This document shows positions 54,240 to 63,589 of a stretch of DNA of 64,000 nucleotides, piece by piece; within the stretch, counting starts at the first letter, position 1; the number at the start of each line of letters is the position of its first letter. Location of the stretch: contig OU342634.1 in assembly GCA_910589415.1 (NCBI GenBank), positions 4,340,001-4,404,000 on the forward strand, written 5' to 3'. A program made the translations under genes and the position numbers. Under the pieces are notes generated by a model that was not told the origin of the DNA, did no database searches, and saw nothing but the letters and a program-made list of their open reading frames with translations. The DNA comes from Malachius bipustulatus (Eukaryota; Arthropoda; Insecta; Coleoptera; Melyridae).

Positions 54240-55078
54240 TGTGATGCGGTTTTCGGGATTCTGCAGTTTTCGACGTCTGAGATAGCTTGTGGCTATAATA
54301 AAAATAGATTGAGTTATAAGATGGTTTTTATTAAACGATAAAATAAAACAATATCTCGTATTTGATGTAATAATAATATAAATTATTCGATGGGCACTTG
54401 TGGCGGGTATAGCGTCCAGACGGAGATACAGCGGGTGGGACAAAACGCCAAACAGGACTGACACAGTTGGCGGCGGTGGAGAGTGCAGTAGCCAGGCAGG
54501 ACTAACACAGCTGACTACGGTGGGTGGATGGAATGCCAGACAGGACAAACACAGCTGGCGGCGGCGGACGGTGCAGTAGCCAGGCAGGACTAACACAGCT
54601 GACTACGGCGGGTGGATGGAATGCCAGACAGGACAAACACAGCTGGCGGCGGCGGACGGTGCAGTAGCCAGGCAGGACCAACACAGCTGACTACGGCGGG
54701 TGGGTGGAACGCCAGACAGGGCAAACACAGCTGGCGGCGGTAGCGGCGGCGGCGGGACTCCGGGCACGGACTTACACGGCCGGATAGGGAGCTTCACCAG
54801 TCGGGACAAACACAGCCTGGTAGAAGAGCTCAGGACGGAGGCGAACGGAAGAAGGTTGCCTTTTCGGATCGGTCGCTTGTTTATATAGTCGGGCCTTATC
54901 GCTTTGGGTCCCTCTCCGCTACGGTGGTGGAAGCCGGTGGGGCAGTGGAGGTGGCTGGCCGTCGCATCTCGGCCTGTCCAACGCGGAGCAGCGTAGATCC
55001 TTTAGATAACCAGTGCGCTCGAACAAAAATAACATTATTCCAATTCAATAATAAATAAATAAAATACACTTCGTTACA
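54240..55078 (-). mobile_element. Solo LTR with TSD, inserted in the Tigger pseudogene
   Basis: On the minus strand the LTR starts TGTAACGAAGTGTATTTT (55078) and ends CGCATCACA (54240). The 4-bp duplication GGGT flanks it at 54236-54239 and 55079-55082, and the Tigger reading frame resumes across it (GLYP / FNRN), which fixes both ends. It has a TATA box (GACTATATAAACAAGCG near 54890) and an AATAAA near 54330. The R/U5 part is GC-rich and holds an 88-bp minisatellite. A TG...CA solo LTR forms by LTR-LTR recombination. Confidence 0.88.
54400..54750. repeat. 88-bp minisatellite, about four copies
   Basis: GTGCAGTAGCCAGGCAGGAC recurs at 54483, 54571 and 54659, exactly 88 bp apart, with a diverged fourth unit upstream. 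Each unit contains two related halves (AGGCAGGACTAACACAGCTG and AGACAGGACAAACACAGCTG). It lies inside the solo LTR. Confidence 0.9.
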
Positions 55079-55912
55079 GGGTAAAGGCCTGTTTTCTGGA
55101 AGGCGGCTAAAATATTCTTTGAAGTGAACGGCTATAGGATAAACTTCTCCAAGTATTTCCGGAATGTCATATATTGTGATTCGTTGTCCAGGGTGGTGAA
55201 GCAACTAAGATCAACAACCATTATTGTAATACTTTCTCAGGGGACATCGATGCATCGATCTAATGGTTGCCATCGATGAGTGGTAATTGGTATGAGGAGG
55301 GAACGTAAGTAAAATCACATGATTAGCTTTTGCGTAGTCAATTGCTTTCAAAGATATATGGGAATCATGATTATCCATGATAAATAAATAAATATCGTAT
55401 GGCTGTGGTAAAGCCCAAGTGTCAGAAGTTTTCAAGTAGCCTCAAGGGCCTCTGACATAACTTAACTACTGCTGTGAAGCAACCGGGACCCCCTTTTTAA
55501 CGTACCAACCTTAATTAATAGCACAGTGACTTCTTTTGTTGGAGATGAATGTTTAACAAAATTCTGCAAATATTCAAAAACTATTTCTGTGGATATCCAA
55601 TCAGAAGGACCAGCAGCTGCAATTGTTCCGTGAGGAGCACCTTTTATCATAAAATTTTTGAAGTGCACTCTTAAAATTAGGGCCTCTTAACGACTGCTGT
55701 GAAGCAACCGGGACCCCCTTTTTAACGTACCTACCTTAATTAATAGCACAGTGACTTCTTTTGTTGGAGATGAATGTTTAACAAAATTCTGCAAATATTC
55801 AAAAACTATTTCTGTGGATATCCAACCAGAAGGACTCGCAGCTGCAATTGTTCCGCGAGGAGCACCTTTTATCATAAAATTTGAAGTGCACTCTTAAAAT
55901 TACCCACTCTAA
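55079..55912 (-). pseudogene. Tigger/pogo transposase pseudogene, DDE part with internal tandem duplication
   Basis: The minus strand reads FMIKGAPRGTIAAASPSGWI (55875-55687) and again FMIKGAPHGTIAAAGPSDWI (55668-55462): a direct duplication of about 235 bp. Then comes YLFIMDNHDSHISLKAIDYA with VILLTFPPHT (55435-55211; second catalytic Asp), and finally SKNILAAFQKTGLYP up to the LTR insertion at 55078. The first Asp region is missing. Clearly non-functional. Confidence 0.85.
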
Positions 55913-56499
55913 GCAGCACACTGGGCTTTGCTTAGAGCACCCCTGTCCCGCTTACCCCAGTGAACGCAAGTTAGCTCATTTGGAAGCTTGAAATGGTTCA
56001 CACAGAGTAAACCTGATTAAATGTAACGAAATGGTAATGTGCATTGAACAAACTATCATTCATAATGCCAGCGATCCAACCGGTAAAATTCGGCTATGTC
56101 CTGGGAAAAAGATCCACTCAATTTATTTAGCGGGGGGTGGATTCTTGGTCCAGGATAATCAGTCGCAAACCTTCGCCTCCAGCTTCAGCAAAATCAGAAA
56201 TTGTTATCGTGTAATTGGTCAACCGAACGACGTCTGTTGCTAATGTAGGACAGAGAAAATTTGAGTTACCTTTCCATTATTTAAAACCTCATTTTATTAC
56301 TGATTGACCGGTTGGTCCGTTTATTTATTTGTCTCTTAAAAAAAATCACAGGCTCTACCCCTTGAATCATTACAGTACTATTAACTTATTTTTTCCTCTT
56401 GTGTTATATTCATGGTGGTCTGCCTGAAATTCAATTTTTGGAGAAACAACATGAACAAAAACAACTATAATCTGATAAACGTATAATGATTTTAAAGCT
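55913..56499. other. Unassigned sequence
   Basis: No family was recognised. Short frames only. Confidence 0.4.
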
Positions 56500-56825
56500 A
56501 GAGATTGCAGATTCCTGGAATAAGGGTTTGCAGAGAAAAATTATCTCGAAGACAACCATCTAGTTCCGTTCCAAATTGGCATTTAGTTGCTAGGCTACGG
56601 ATTCTTGATGACCATTCTCTGGGAGATTCGGATTCTCTAACTTTTTCATCTGGTAAAATTTGTACCGTTTGGCTAAAGGCACTTGGTGTGGAGTGAAGTG
56701 TTTATCGAATTTTTCAATTAAATTTTCGTAGACAACTTCTTCTGGTTTCACTGGACTGCACAGGCCAAACATCAGTTTATGGGCTTCTTTATGTATGCAA
56801 GCATCTCTGAAATTAACATTTAAAT
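56500..56825 (-). pseudogene. Ty3/gypsy gag fragment
   Basis: The frame reads KLMFGLCSPVKPEEVVYENL, FTPHQVPLAKRYKFYQMKK and, after shifts, SLATKCQFGTELDGCLRDNF, the pattern (FGLLSPxxPxELxY...ERFKFYxRxQ...CxFGxxLxxxLRDxF) of insect gypsy gag proteins. It adjoins a LINE endonuclease fragment without any gap, so one continuous frame at 56590-56928 is a chance fusion. Confidence 0.8.
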
Positions 56826-57285
56826 GAAAACCATGTGCGGTAGAATAGTCAGATTCTATCAACCATTCATAACCAGGTATACTAAAATCGCCTACGAGAA
56901 GAAACTGGATGTCAACATTATCGACCAAGAGCTCGCAAAGAGATGCTTGAATACCTTCAATGAATACGGCTTAATATTCAGATTTAGCATTAGGAGAGAT
57001 ATAACAAACTCCAATTACAAAAAAAGAAGCATTACTATTAGTACGCCTCCTCTGTCTTCTATGGAACTAATAAAAATAGGATCGATCACATCGAAATATA
57101 TTATAGTTAAATAGACCAAGTTCAGAGTCACTAATGTCCTCGATTAGCCAAGTTTCCGCAAGAACAATGATTTCGAACTCCACAAGAAAACCAATTCCAG
57201 CCCGAACAAGACCAAGTCTGCCGCGAATACTATGTGCAATCTGGTAATATAATTTGATATTCGAAAATTGTAAATATTCTACCAA
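56826..57285 (-). pseudogene. Non-LTR retrotransposon apurinic-type endonuclease fragment
   Basis: 57285-57067 reads ARGLGLVRAG-like sequence ending in EIIVLAETWLIEDISDSELG and FNYNIFRCDRS, the N-terminal EEP motif with the catalytic TETW. 56928-56826 has QFLLVGDFSIPGYEW, the GDFN motif. The middle is frameshifted. It probably belongs with the ORF1 at 57733-58390, from which it is separated by a LINE 3' tail. Confidence 0.82.
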
Positions 57286-57439
57286 TTTTTGCCTTATAGA
57301 AGTGAAATTTTAGTACAAAAATAATAATATAATTCATCTATAATTTGATATGTATGGGACTTACGTACTCCTAGGTTTGTGTACTGGCAGATCCGCGCCT
57401 TTTCCCAATTGAACGATCAATAGTGATAGTAGGCACTCC

Positions 57440-57720
57440 TCCAACATAATAATAATAATAATAATAATAATAATCCTTTATTATCCACTTTTTAACAACC
57501 CTTTAAGCTCATAAAGTAGCAATAAATAAATTAATACTAAGTGGAAAGTAGGTTCAGATTCAGACTATCATAATAAATTATGACATCTGATCTACCATCT
57601 GCACCTTTATTATAATATAACAAAACATTATAACACATAAGGCTTACGGCCTATTATTATTAATTTATATAATCTCACAACAAGAAAAAAAAATTGTATA
57701 CAATTCCTACTAATCTATAA
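57440..57720 (-). mobile_element. LINE 3' end with (ATT)n tail
   Basis: The minus strand ends GTGGATAATAAAGG followed by about ten ATT units (57449-57478). An AATAAAG signal plus a short simple-repeat tail is typical of many insect LINEs. It sits between the ORF1 and endonuclease fragments. Confidence 0.5.
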
Positions 57721-57732
57721 CCTACAGAATCA

Positions 57733-58390
57733 TCAGCGAGACATACTTAATGAAGATTCCCTCCTCACCCTTATCTTTGCGAGAACTCTCGAACGACAAG
57801 TTCTTTGTTGGCGTGTCAAATCAGCTGAAATGATAATGCCTCCATTACATAACGCTTCCTTGTTATGAAACACCCAGTGTACATCTTCCTTCGATGGGAG
57901 TGTAATCTTAAGAGGAAGAACAGACTTATCAGTATATTTGCAGCCCAAGCGCGAGACAATAATTTCGCCAACGTTGAACGGTGGCGCGTCATTACACTTG
58001 TTAAATAAATCAATAACCTTCCTCTTATCAGTAGCTTCTGCATTAATGGCATCTTGTAATTTAACGATTATGATATTTTTTCTCGATCATTTCGATCTTG
58101 GAGCTCGGTAATGGTACCCTCTGGAGAAGACATAGAGTTATTATCCAAAACTTCGAGCCGTTTCTATAGGATAGCAATTTTACCCTTGATATCACTAATG
58201 GGCCCCATAATATTAGAAAAACTATCATCAATATTTTTGGATAAAAGCCTAAATAGTGCTTTCGCACTAGTATTCAAATAAGCCACTTCATTGCCCTCAC
58301 CTGATTCTACATCATTGGGTTGCTTTGAATCATTGCCACAGCAAACTCTAAAAATATTTTCACCATTAGGCTTTCTATAATATGTGAAAT
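57733..58390 (-). pseudogene. Non-LTR retrotransposon ORF1 remnant
   Basis: In shifting frames the minus strand reads a short Cys-containing start (RVCCGNDSKQPN), a coiled-coil-like segment (TITELQDRNDREKI), DKRKVIDLFNKCNDAPPFNV, LGCKYTDKSVLPLKITLPSK and GGIIISADLTRQQ, a pattern typical of ORF1p of jockey/CR1-group LINEs in insects (RNA-binding chaperone). At least three frameshifts. Confidence 0.72.
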
Positions 58391-58479
58391 TTCAAATGTA
58401 AAATTATGTTTTAAATTGGATTTTCAAGAAAATGTCTTTCCTTGTAACAAAAAATGTAACCTTATTTATTACAACAACT

Positions 58480-59640
58480 CAAATTACCATGACACTTCGA
58501 ATTACACCAATCCTCTTGTTTTACAAATACATTTAGCCGTGGAACACTTCTGTTTGCAGTTACAGCGTGTATAGCCTTGCCATCCACTTTTTAAATTGGC
58601 AGAAGCTGATTCTCTTAGCGATATTTCTTGAGTTTAAATCTTATTCATGGAACTTACCTTTTATGTACAAATCGTGAATTGAGTACGGGTGGAAAGCTGC
58701 TTCAAGGTGCCTACTAGTTTATAAAAGTCTGAATCCTCTATTCCAACAACAGTGGCTAACACATTTCGGGGATCAGTACGACCACGGTCGACGTCAGGGA
58801 CTTTAATTCTTACGGTATCACTCATTTGAGCCGTAGAAAACTCTTTTTGAGGTTCGCAACATTTTTGTTGCTTGGAGTAGAAGACTATCTTTTGCGGCTA
58901 CTCTATTTGAATAAATTAGCTCGTGCTGTTTAGTCAGCACTTGATGAAGACGTGCTAGGCTGCGGACCAGTCAATACTTGGGATGTGGTTTGGCTCCAAT
59001 AATATTTTGGTCATCCATGTCACTTTCATCTGAAACATGGTCATCAATATGATCACAAACCAAATTTTCTTCACAAGTATTATCGTAAGCTTCTAGCTGA
59101 TCATCGGTTTCAATGTTTGAAATTTGCTCGTTAGAGAGAGAGATGACAATGCTATGCTTCTTTTTAGTTTAACGCCAAACAGAGCTTCATATGGACTCAA
59201 AAGCTGTGTTTTTGGCGAATTGGACACACTACAACCCTTCTGACCATTTATTTGAATCATTATCATGCATCCACACAGTTAACATATTCTGTATGTTCTG
59301 ATTGGCTTTTTAGACTGAGCCTTGTGTGTTTGACTATGACAAGGCTTCTCGTGCACTATTTTATCATTTTTCCGCATAGCGCATAGTTCAGATATGACTC
59401 GGTTACTTAACTCTCTGTCATTATCCGAATGCAATACAGCGGGAGCACCATATATTAAAAAAAAAACATTGAACTAGGTGATATGCTACTTCTTCCGCTG
59501 TCTTGGTTTTTAATGGTCGTAACTGGACAAACTTTGTTAAATGATCTTGGTTCAAATACCATTATAAATTTGTAATCGCCATCCATGTGTGATCGCAAGT
59601 CTATCAAATCGACTGCCCTCAGTTCTGTCGTAACACCAGT
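58480..59640 (-). pseudogene. KRBA2/Ginger-like integrase pseudogene
   Basis: On the minus strand: VDLIDLRSHMDGDYKFIMVF (integrase core start, first Asp), GAPAVLHSDNDRELSNRVIS (second Asp), a degenerate third segment, WMHDNDSNKWSEGL, SPYEALFGVKLKRS, DTVRIKVPDVDRGRTDPRNV with LATVVGIEDSDFYKL, and at about 58.57 kb a Cys-rich tail RCNCKQKCSTAKCICKTRGL. This order matches proteins annotated as KRAB-A domain-containing 2-like in insects, which derive from a gypsy/Ginger-type integrase. Several shifts and stops; the ERANxD region with the catalytic Glu is lost. Confidence 0.82.
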
Positions 59641-59991
59641 AAGTGTATTTCGCCAAAGAGAAATACCGTCGGTACTCTCATTGCTTAAATGACGATTGAA
59701 ATTCGGCTTTGCTATAATACCCCAAACATGTTCGATTGGATTAAAAATGCAATGGTATGGTGGAAGTCGAAGAATTTTATGTCCATACTGTTCAGCTAAG
59801 GAATCCACTATAAACTACTTTGGTTTATTGAACCAATTAAACCTGTTAAACCAATAAGCATATCATAGTCATATAAAAATCATAAAGTCAATACAAAATA
59901 TACTTATTCACAATGTCTAGCAGGTGAGCTTAGCGAAAAAGGCTCGAAACCAATGTTAATCCTGCGCAGCCATTCTTCAATTTGTTGTTTA
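59641..59991 (-). pseudogene. Tc1-like DDE transposase pseudogene, C-terminal part
   Basis: The minus strand reads QQIEEWLRRINIGFEPF and then GHKILRLPPYHCIFNPIEHV with WG, the third catalytic (Glu) motif of a Tc1/mariner-type transposase family common in insects. It continues the fragment at 62515-62960 across the piggyBac insertion. An open frame at 59455-59808 runs from here into integrase sequence by chance. Confidence 0.8.
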
Positions 59992-62514
59992 TTAACCCTT
60001 AAACTACCAAGTTTATTTTGGTTACCAGTATTCCCAATGGTGGGTAAAAAATGACCACTTTAAAAATCGTAGTATTCCCAAGGGTAGGTACGAAATGTCT
60101 ACTTCTAAAATGATGGCAAGATAATGATACAGTATAGAAGACCAGGATTTTATCCTCCTAATGACAGGAGAATAAAATGATAGTAATAAAGTGTACAAAA
60201 TTTATTAGAAACCTTATTTATTTTTAATATAATTTTATTTCGCTAATATAATCAATCTGAGAAATGCAATAATAAACTAAACCTATATTGAACAAGTTCC
60301 ATCTATTTTTCAAATAAAGCTTTAGTCAGAATCTGCACTTATTTTAAAATTTCCCGTACAAGAGACACATGTGTTTATTTTCAGACTATGTTTGCCACAA
60401 ACATATTTTTCACACTTTGAACACACTATTGTTGTCTTTGATAGTTTTTTTACACCCTCGTTTTTGGCGTTAGCAATTCTTATGCATATGGAGCATCTAG
60501 ATTTCCCAGTTGTTATTCTCTCTTCAGGTCTTGCCTCGACGACTTGCCTTACTTTTTCTTCGGTGACGCTTTTCATAGCAGCTACGATATGTCCGGATAA
60601 TCCCCTTGGGTTTTCTGACCTTTGCTTTATGAGTGGTTTTATAAGTTCTACGCCCAATTCTTGAAGGAATAGTACCCTTTTGTTGTGTTTCTTTTTATTC
60701 CATTGTGTAAAATTTTGTAAAAAAAGAGTATAGGCATTCAAGGTCGCAATATCTAATAGTGTGAAAAACACAGATAATGGCCATCTTCGAGTAGATCTTT
60801 TAGTACTGTACTTCCTAGCCATTTGGTCAATGGTATCGACCCCTCCTTTGGTCTCATTATAAAACAAGTTAATGTCTGACTTGTTCTTGTTGTCACTGCT
60901 TACTGCGTCATCTGCGTGTTGTGTCGATAGAAAAAGCAAAGTTTTGATTGGCTTTATTCGAGGCACATATGACACAAGTGTTACCGGTGCACGTCCTGAT
61001 TGGGGATCCGAAAAGGCGAACATATTTGAGTGTAATGTTCTGCCATCTTTTCGTTTTAGAATATCTGGTATGTGTTTTCGATTATTTTGCATTGTACCAA
61101 CCATTGTAAGTCCAAAATCTCGATACAATTCATCTGCTAATTCAATAGATGTGTAATATCGATCTGTTGTTACGTTACGGCCAGTGTTTCTTATTGGTTC
61201 TAGTAAACGCTTCACAATACCCTTTGGTCCCCTAGACTCTGGTGTCGTTCCTTCTGCTTTACCGGCATAAACTTCCATTTTCAAAACATATCGGAATTCA
61301 CAATCTGACAACATTCTTATAAGAATACCATACTTCCCAGGTTTCTCTTTCATAAAAACTTTGAATGGACACCTTCCACGAAACAGAGATAGCATCTCAT
61401 CAATTACAACGTTTGTTCCAGCTGTCAAAAATTTTAAAAATGAATCATTCAATAGGTCAAATACTTCACGTATTGGTGCAAATTTATCTTGATCGCGTCT
61501 TTCTGCTCGTGTTTCCTTGTTATCGAAACGCAAGATCTTAAGAATTTCAAGAAATCTGTTTCTACTCATCGTTCCAATATATATAGCTCGGCCAAATTTT
61601 TTTGACCATAAATCATGGCAATTTAATTTGGTGTCATTATTTACTCCCATCAGAATTAAAATCCCAATAAATGCAAGTAATTCCTTGCGATCAGTAGTTT
61701 TTATGGTTTTTCTCTCAGCCTCTGCATTAGTATAAGTAATTATAATGTTGATAATTTCATCGTGAAAAAATTTTAAAAATGTTTCTAAAATAGAAGTAAC
61801 TTTACCATCATCACGTAATCCAAAATGCTCACGAAAAATATTTTGTTTTGGCCTTCTGCCAATTCGAGGAGGGTGAGCCAGAAACTGTCTCCCGGTTTTG
61901 CTCGTATACTGATGCTTCATAACATTATCAGCAACACCTTGATAGTTATTCACCTCACTGTCCTCACTGTAATTTCTTCTACCGGCATATTCTTCTCTGA
62001 TACGGTTCACAATTGTGACATTATCGTCTATCTCACTCACATCTGATTCACTGTCATCATAATCTCGTTCCGATGAGGCCTCAAAGTCGGACATATTTTC
62101 TAACTCTTGTTCCAATTCAATATCTGTCAAATATTTACACATTTTAGACCACACTGATCGTCGTAGCTACCTATCTACTGCGTTGAAACAGTCTGAATAA
62201 CCAACAACAACAAGCGTATGCAAGCTCAAACACATAAAGTTTCTTATGACTCAATTTTCAGATGTTGCCAGAATTTCAAATTTTTTGTCCCAACTCTTAC
62301 CAAGGGTGGGTACTTTGTGTCCACCTCGATATAATATTAAATTATAAATTCAGTTTTAGAAACATCGAAGCTTATCAAAATGGCATTCGATAACGGCATG
62401 ATTTTCAAACAATAAATATTTTTTTTAGATTTTCTTGTTAAATATTAAGCAAAATATAGCAATAAGAATTCTGGATGGACAATTATTATCCACACTTGGT
62501 AGTCGAAGGGTTAA
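59992..62514 (-). mobile_element. Complete piggyBac element
   Basis: TTAA occurs at both ends (59992-59995 and 62511-62514). The ends CCCTTAAACTACCAAGT and, inverted, CCCTTCGACTACCAAGT share 14 of the first 17 bp shown. Internal direct repeats around CCAAGGGTGGGTA occur near both ends. One uninterrupted transposase gene fills 60322-62142. The insertion splits a Tc1-like pseudogene, whose homology resumes on both sides. All structural parts of a mobile piggyBac are present. Confidence 0.95.
60322..62142 (-). CDS. piggyBac transposase, apparently intact
   Basis: This cut-and-paste transposase recognises TTAA and is related to the Trichoplusia piggyBac enzyme. I start it at ATG 62142 (MCKYLTDIELEQELENMSDF); four in-frame codons upstream open with GTG and are unlikely to be used. 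606 codons, close to the usual 590-600. The N-terminus is acidic (SERDYDDSESDVSEIDD). The catalytic Asp residues lie in VVIDEMLSLFRGRCPF, NVTTDRYYTSIELADELY and NETKGGVDTIDQM. The conserved TRRWPLSVFFTLLDIATLNA follows. The C-terminal cysteine-rich domain reads RCSICIRIANAKNEG, VCSKCEKYVCGKHSL and NTCVSC. No stop or shift. Likely recent and possibly active. Confidence 0.95.
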   Translation of the reverse strand: MCKYLTDIELEQELENMSDFEASSERDYDDSESDVSEIDDNVTIVNRIREEYAGRRNYSEDSEVNNYQGVADNVMKHQYTSKTGRQFLAHPPRIGRRPKQNIFREHFGLRDDGKVTSILETFLKFFHDEIINIIITYTNAEAERKTIKTTDRKELLAFIGILILMGVNNDTKLNCHDLWSKKFGRAIYIGTMSRNRFLEILKILRFDNKETRAERRDQDKFAPIREVFDLLNDSFLKFLTAGTNVVIDEMLSLFRGRCPFKVFMKEKPGKYGILIRMLSDCEFRYVLKMEVYAGKAEGTTPESRGPKGIVKRLLEPIRNTGRNVTTDRYYTSIELADELYRDFGLTMVGTMQNNRKHIPDILKRKDGRTLHSNMFAFSDPQSGRAPVTLVSYVPRIKPIKTLLFLSTQHADDAVSSDNKNKSDINLFYNETKGGVDTIDQMARKYSTKRSTRRWPLSVFFTLLDIATLNAYTLFLQNFTQWNKKKHNKRVLFLQELGVELIKPLIKQRSENPRGLSGHIVAAMKSVTEEKVRQVVEARPEERITTGKSRCSICIRIANAKNEGVKKLSKTTIVCSKCEKYVCGKHSLKINTCVSCTGNFKISADSD

Positions 62515-62960
62515 GTTGGAGGATTATTTCGAACCGCACTTAGGCTAGGCGCATTGTCCACAATAATTACAGAAGGTTGTTCTAAACTTGGCATTAAACT
62601 GGTTTTCAAACCACTTGGTAAAATTTTCATGATTCATCTTTCCATGATAATTGAATCTTTTGTTGATTAATAGAAAATCAATCCTGCCCCATCAACAAAA
62701 CCATTTATGTTACCTGCATGCAAAACAATGTACCTAACTAATGGAAATAAGTGATATATTGCCTCTTTATACATCATATAACACATTATAAGTATTTAAA
62801 AACACCTTTTGTCTTCTGTCTTCATTTTCTTCAGACTGCCTGGGGTTTCGATCTTGTCAAGGCAATATGGTCTTTTTGCCTTTTTGAAAGATCGATGTTT
62901 CGTCTTTATACACAAATTGGTAGATGCCTTTTCTTTTGTAATCTTTATACGCGACTGGCA
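62515..62960 (-). pseudogene. Tc1-like DDE transposase pseudogene, catalytic N-half
   Basis: The minus strand has KGIYQFVYKDETSIFQKG (first catalytic Asp), RYIVLHAGNINGFVDGAGLI, YHGKMNHENFTKWFENQ and SVIIVDNAPSLSAVRNNPPT (second Asp), in shifted frames with stops. The C-terminal part is at 59641-59991, beyond the piggyBac inserted at TTAA. The upstream DNA-binding half is replaced by gypsy RT sequence at about 62.96 kb. Confidence 0.82.
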
Positions 62961-62961
62961 A

Positions 62962-63310
62962 GACACCGTGCTCCATGGAATCGTTGCAGTAGCTCCATTG
63001 TGCTGGGCAGACACTCCTGGTCACTAACCATACACTCCTTCAATTGCCGGGCGTCCAAACAAATCCGGACACTTCCGTCCTTCTTTAATAGTACAGCCAT
63101 CGGGCTCGAGTACGGTGATGCGGATCTCTGGCTATTATTCAATTTGCTTCCATGGCGGCGGGTTTCGCGTCTACAGCTGGCCGTAACGCAAATGGTACCG
63201 GGTATAATCGCTTGCTTAACGGGACATGGGGACATGGGTTTCATTTTGATCTCATGACAATAATTCCTTATTCTACCTGGTGTTTTACTGAAAACCTGTT
63301 GGTGTTTCAC
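62962..63310 (-). pseudogene. Ty3/gypsy reverse transcriptase fragment
   Basis: The frame contains ASPYSSPMAVLLKKDGSVRI and CLDARQLKE, the SPxxSPxVxVxKKDGSxRxCxDxR motif at the start of the Ty3/gypsy RT, then LLQRFHGARCL just before the YMDL-type region, which is lost at the junction with Tc1-like sequence. Confidence 0.85.
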
Positions 63311-63489
63311 CAATAAGCTCCTGAGAATATCAAAATGTCAACAGTCTTAGTTCTTCGTCTGATCTCTTCATTTTTAATTTTATCTCGTAGGGTTATACCT
63401 AGCATTGCGCGCTCTACTGCCCTTTGCATCACTCTAAAGTGTTCGCTCTTTTTTGTTATTGCCATCGTTTCAAGGCCGTCGGTTGCCAC
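63311..63489 (-). pseudogene. Non-LTR RT C-terminal fragment
   Basis: The frame reads MQRAVERAMLGITLRDKIKN and EEIRRRTKTVDIL, the conserved post-RT segment (RxMERAMLGISxRDxIRNxxIRxRTxxxD) of many insect LINEs. Truncated on both sides and abutting gypsy RT. Confidence 0.8.
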
Positions 63490-63589
63490 CGTTATTATGT
63501 GTGGTTATTATAAGTGGTTTTCCAAAATTCACCTGTCCACGATATATAAATATGTATATGAATCGCTGATTGCAGAAACAGCTTAAGTC

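Noticed and set aside
54198..54809. Cys/Pro-rich repetitive ORFs near 54.2-54.8 kb
   Set aside because: They are translations of the 88-bp minisatellite inside the solo LTR.
56590..56928. 112-codon ORF starting with an endonuclease motif
   Set aside because: It is a chance in-frame junction of a LINE endonuclease fragment and a gypsy gag fragment, not one protein.
62751..63257. 168-codon plus-strand ORF
   Set aside because: Antisense of the gypsy RT and Tc1-like fragments; no independent features.
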